A DNA stretch of 64,000 bases from Alteribacillus sp041949975 (GTDB taxonomy: Bacteria; Bacillota; Bacilli; Bacillales; Marinococcaceae): NCBI RefSeq assembly GCF_041949975.1, contig NZ_JBHFQG010000001.1, positions 62,001 to 126,000 on the forward strand, written 5' to 3'. Each line of letters begins with the position of its first letter. Within the stretch, counting starts at the first letter, position 1. The translations under genes were made by a program, and so were the position numbers. The notes under the pieces are model-generated. The model was given only the letters and a program-made list of their open reading frames with translations, was not told the DNA's origin and made no database searches. Shown here in pieces: positions 61,570-64,000 of the stretch.

Positions 61570-62460
61570 ATGTTGAACGATTTTAAAACCCGTTACAGTT
61601 ATGGCGGAGATGAATTCATATTCGTCGAACTTAGTGAAGAGATGAGCTTGGACGTCAATTTTCAAGCAATGGCAATTACGAAAAAGATGAAAGAGAAAAA
61701 CATACCCGGAATTCTTGATGTCTGCCCGTCCAATGCGTCCTACATGGTGCGCTACAATCCGGATCAACTGGACGCTAATGACTTGATCGAAGAATTGAAG
61801 CAGCTCGAGAGTTCAGTTGAAAATCTGGATGATGTCGTTATTAACTCGCGCCTCGTCGATGTGCCCATTTTATTCGAAGACCCATGGACTCATGAAGCAG
61901 TCATGCAGTTCAGGGATCGACATCAAGACCCTGATTCCACCGATATTGAATATGCTGCCAGCATCAATGGCTATGATTCCAAGGCAGATTTCATCAAGGC
62001 CATAACAGGTGCCCCATTTTTAGTGTCAATGATCGGTTTTGTGCCAGGTCTGCCGTTCTGCTTTCAAATCGTTCCAAGAGAAGAGCAGATCGAAGTACCG
62101 AAGTATGTGCGCCCGCGCACATTCACTCCGGAACGATGCTTCGGATTCGGTGGAGGATTCTCCGTCATCTATCCTGCCCAAGGTGCTGGAGGCTATCAGA
62201 TGTTTGGAATTGCTGCAGCTCCAGTTTTTGATAAAGAGCAGAAGCTTCCTGATTTTAAAGAGTCAATGGTTTTCCCACGTCAAGGAGACATTTTTAGATA
62301 TCGGGATGTCACACGTGAAGAATATGACGCTATTAGGGAAGAGGTTGAGGCCGGCATCTTCGAATACCATAAGAAAGACTTCACCTTCAAGCCAGATGAT
62401 GTGCTGAAGGACCCGCGGGCATTTTCCGAAAAGGTCTTGAGGAGGTTATACCATGATTAA
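61570..62460 (+). CDS. PxpB/KipI-family carboxyltransferase subunit (AHS1)
   Basis: A 296-residue AHS1-domain protein: RYSYGGDEFIFVELSEEMSLDVN at the N-terminus, YMVRYNPDQL, and the conserved core FLVSMIGFVPGLPFCFQI, VPKYVRPRTFTPERCFGFGGGFSVIYPAQGAGGYQMFG. It is longer than stand-alone PxpB (about 240). ATG 61570 follows GAGGTG. AHS1+AHS2 form the carboxyltransferase part of urea carboxylase and also 5-oxoprolinase PxpBC. The adjacent BCCP and biotin carboxylase favour a biotin-dependent carboxylase here. It overlaps the next gene by 8 bases. Confidence 0.85.
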   Translation: MLNDFKTRYSYGGDEFIFVELSEEMSLDVNFQAMAITKKMKEKNIPGILDVCPSNASYMVRYNPDQLDANDLIEELKQLESSVENLDDVVINSRLVDVPILFEDPWTHEAVMQFRDRHQDPDSTDIEYAASINGYDSKADFIKAITGAPFLVSMIGFVPGLPFCFQIVPREEQIEVPKYVRPRTFTPERCFGFGGGFSVIYPAQGAGGYQMFGIAAAPVFDKEQKLPDFKESMVFPRQGDIFRYRDVTREEYDAIREEVEAGIFEYHKKDFTFKPDDVLKDPRAFSEKVLRRLYHD

Positions 62461-63430
62461 AGTGTTAAAGCCTGGTTTACAGACAACGGTGCAGGATGAC
62501 GGAAGGGTTGGTTATTACGAAACAGGCATGCCTCCTTCAGGAGCAGTCGATCAGTACTCTTATTCTGTTGCCAATCTATTGACGGGGAATGCCAAGGGCG
62601 CTGCTTTACTGGAAATTACTTATATGGGGCCCGAGTTGGCATTCCAACAGGATGCCACTATAGCATTGACGGGGGGAAACATTCCTCCAAAAATAAATGG
62701 CGATCCTGTTCCCATGTGGGAAACACTGAGGGTCAAGTCAGGAGATATTTTATCTTTTGATTTTGTGAAACAAGGGGCTAGGTCCTACCTCGCAGTTGCA
62801 GGTGGTATTGAAGTCCCGGAAATCATGGGCTCCCGATCCACCTATACCTTATGTGGGATCGGTGGACTCGAAGGTCGTGCTTTACAAGAAGGTGACACCC
62901 TTATTATCGGTGATTTAAAAGAAACTGACATAAAAGCTGGAGCATATGTCACGGAACAATTCATTCCCGAATTGTCAAATCGGCATGAGATCCGAGTGAT
63001 CATTGGATTGTGCAGTTATCGTCTGACGGAAGAAAGCAAACAGCGCTTCCTCGATATTGAGTGGACCGTGCCCCCTGAAGCTAACCGCGTTGGCTATCGC
63101 TTAAAAGGGGAGCGTCTGGACTTCGTGCCACGCGATCAGCCATTCGGTGCAGGAAGTAACCCGTCTAACGTAGTCGACCTGGGTTACCCTATTGGATCGA
63201 TTCAAATTCCGGACGGTGTCGAGCCGATTGCGTTATTAAATGACGCCGTTACTGGTGGAGGATATGCAACGATTGCCACCATCATCAGTACCGATCTGAA
63301 CCGTATTGCTCAAGCAAAAACGAATGAGAAAATCAAGTTCGTGTCCGTCTCATTGGATGAAGCGTTACAAGCGCGCCAAGACGTGAATCGAAATTTAAAA
63401 GAGATCAAAAGTTTGATCGAATCAAAATAA
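62453..63430 (+). CDS. PxpC/KipA-family carboxyltransferase subunit (AHS2)
   Basis: A 325-residue AHS2-domain protein beginning IKVLKPGLQTTVQDDGRVGYYETGMPPSGAVDQYS, the family consensus, with ALTGGNIPPKING, YLAVAGGIEVPEIMGSRSTY, SNRVGYRL-like EANRVGYRLKGERL and the GYATIATIISTDLNRIAQ block near the end. It is the partner half of the preceding protein. Confidence 0.9.
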   Translation: MIKVLKPGLQTTVQDDGRVGYYETGMPPSGAVDQYSYSVANLLTGNAKGAALLEITYMGPELAFQQDATIALTGGNIPPKINGDPVPMWETLRVKSGDILSFDFVKQGARSYLAVAGGIEVPEIMGSRSTYTLCGIGGLEGRALQEGDTLIIGDLKETDIKAGAYVTEQFIPELSNRHEIRVIIGLCSYRLTEESKQRFLDIEWTVPPEANRVGYRLKGERLDFVPRDQPFGAGSNPSNVVDLGYPIGSIQIPDGVEPIALLNDAVTGGGYATIATIISTDLNRIAQAKTNEKIKFVSVSLDEALQARQDVNRNLKEIKSLIESK

Positions 63431-63453
63431 TTGGTATGAAAGGAGAAAATAAA

Positions 63454-63687
63454 ATGAAGACAATCGCATCCCCTCTCCCTGGAGTGTTTTACCGGAGGCC
63501 GGCACCAGAGAAACCGATGTATGTCGAAGAAGGACAAAGCATCAAATCCGGAGATGTCATTGGGCTGGTTGAGGTCATGAAAAGCTTTCAAGAGATTCAG
63601 GCAGAAGAAGACGGTATCATCACAAGCATCAACGTCGGGGATGGAGATATTGTGGAAGCTGGACAAATTCTCGTAGAACTAGAATAA
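63454..63687 (+). CDS. Biotin carboxyl carrier protein
   Basis: A 77-residue single biotinyl domain: SPLPGVFYRRPAPEKP, then EVMKSF with biotin lysine Lys43, and the mirror half GDIVEAGQILVELE. ATG 63454 follows AAAGGAG. It lacks the N-terminal extension of housekeeping AccB, so it is a dedicated small carrier for the neighbouring carboxylase. Confidence 0.92.
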   Translation: MKTIASPLPGVFYRRPAPEKPMYVEEGQSIKSGDVIGLVEVMKSFQEIQAEEDGIITSINVGDGDIVEAGQILVELE

Positions 63688-63708
63688 AAACAATTAGGGA
63701 GTGGAAAT

Positions 63709-64000
63709 ATGACTTATTTTAAAAAAATTCTGATTGCAAATCGTGGGGAGATTGCTCGTCGAATCATACGGACATGCAACAAAAATGGGATACAGACAGT
63801 TGCAGTATATTCTGACGCAGATGCAGAAACCCCCTTCGTCAAAGAGGCCAGTGAAGCTTACCCAATCGGAGCCTCACAAGCAAATAAGAGCTATTTGAAT
63901 ATCAATAATATATTGGAGGTCGCCAAGGAAACTGGAGCTGAAGCCATTCACCCAGGGTACGGATTTTTATCAGAAAATCCAGCTTTGGCAAGACGTTGTC
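63709..64000 (+). CDS. Biotin carboxylase, N-terminal part (truncated by window edge)
   Basis: The first 97 residues of an AccC-type biotin carboxylase: KKILIANRGEIARRIIRTCN (N-terminal domain), VAVYSDADAETPFVKEA, and HPGYGFLSENP. RBS GGGAG before ATG 63709. It carboxylates biotin on the carrier using ATP and bicarbonate. The catalytic ATP-grasp part is outside the window. Confidence 0.92.
   Translation, partial: MTYFKKILIANRGEIARRIIRTCNKNGIQTVAVYSDADAETPFVKEASEAYPIGASQANKSYLNINNILEVAKETGAEAIHPGYGFLSENPALARRC

Noticed and set aside
1..64000. tRNA, rRNA or known riboswitches
   Set aside because: I looked for tRNA-like cloverleaf ends, rRNA blocks and Moco/TPP-type leaders in the larger gaps and saw none I could support.

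Overview
The window reads as a low-GC Firmicute chromosome, most likely a halophilic or alkaliphilic member of the Bacillaceae. The evidence is Bacillus-like hut proteins, strong AAGGAGG-type ribosome binding sites with frequent TTG/GTG starts, a YheC/YheD spore-coat-type ATP-grasp protein, SigA-like TTGACA-17-TATAAT promoters, Zur boxes of the B. subtilis type and acidic lipoproteins. Several regions are scarred by decayed insertion sequences (IS3, IS110), internally deleted genes and small Bacillaceae repeats, so the window is a mosaic of working operons and genomic debris.

Layout. (1) 1-4035: 3' part of a histidine utilisation operon, hutU(partial)-hutI-hutG-hutH. (2) 4.1-18.4 kb, visibly AT-rich: IclR regulator, cupin protein, a DctP-DctQ-DctM TRAP transporter, an acetoin/2-oxoacid dehydrogenase E1alpha-E1beta-E2 set whose E3 gene is a broken fragment, a broken alpha/beta hydrolase, an NCS2 (xanthine/uracil-type) permease and a PAS-AAA-HTH sigma-54 activator. 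(3) 18.9-39 kb: a molybdenum island with a second IclR regulator, two complete molybdenum hydroxylases (CoxL/M/S type), a metallo-beta-lactamase-fold hydrolase, a MocA-like nucleotidyltransferase, CoxG, an acyl-CoA-dehydrogenase-fold protein, XdhC/CoxI, MoaA, a MoaE-MoeB fusion, MoaD and MoeA. It encodes the enzymes and much of the cofactor chemistry needed to hydroxylate (probably) an N-heterocycle or aldehyde. (4) 40-42.7 kb, minus strand: flavin reductase, VOC protein and an acyl-CoA-dehydrogenase-fold protein lacking the usual catalytic glutamate, possibly a two-component monooxygenase. (5) 43.2-44.9 kb: frameshifted ABC-2 exporter. (6) 45-46.7 kb: unknown beta-rich protein, a 40-residue protein and YheC/D. 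(7) 46.8-57.7 kb: a zinc-starvation locus: YcgR/YcgQ-type membrane pair, nicotianamine-synthase-like enzyme, MATE exporter, five-gene peptide/nickel-type ABC importer and a ZnuA-type zinc lipoprotein, with near-perfect Zur palindromes filling the -35/-10 spacers of two promoters. (8) 58.6-64 kb: GntR regulator, GABA-type aminotransferase, an internally deleted succinate-semialdehyde dehydrogenase, and a split biotin-dependent carboxylase (PxpB/PxpC-type carboxyltransferase halves, BCCP, biotin carboxylase running off the end).

The most interesting candidate system is region 7. A CntL/nicotianamine-synthase homologue with an exporter and an Opp/Nik-type importer under apparent Zur control looks like a zincophore (staphylopine-like) system, but there is no opine dehydrogenase or histidine racemase in the window and the exporter is MATE rather than the MFS type of the staphylopine system. 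A second level of interest is regulatory: two different palindromes, TGGA-N7-TCCR and TTTCATATTATGAAA, sit at promoters in the IclR/molybdenum region and give a testable wiring diagram for the two IclR proteins.

Family assignments rest on motif recognition by eye; no database search was run. Substrates of the molybdenum hydroxylases, the TRAP transporter and the biotin carboxylase cannot be fixed from sequence alone.
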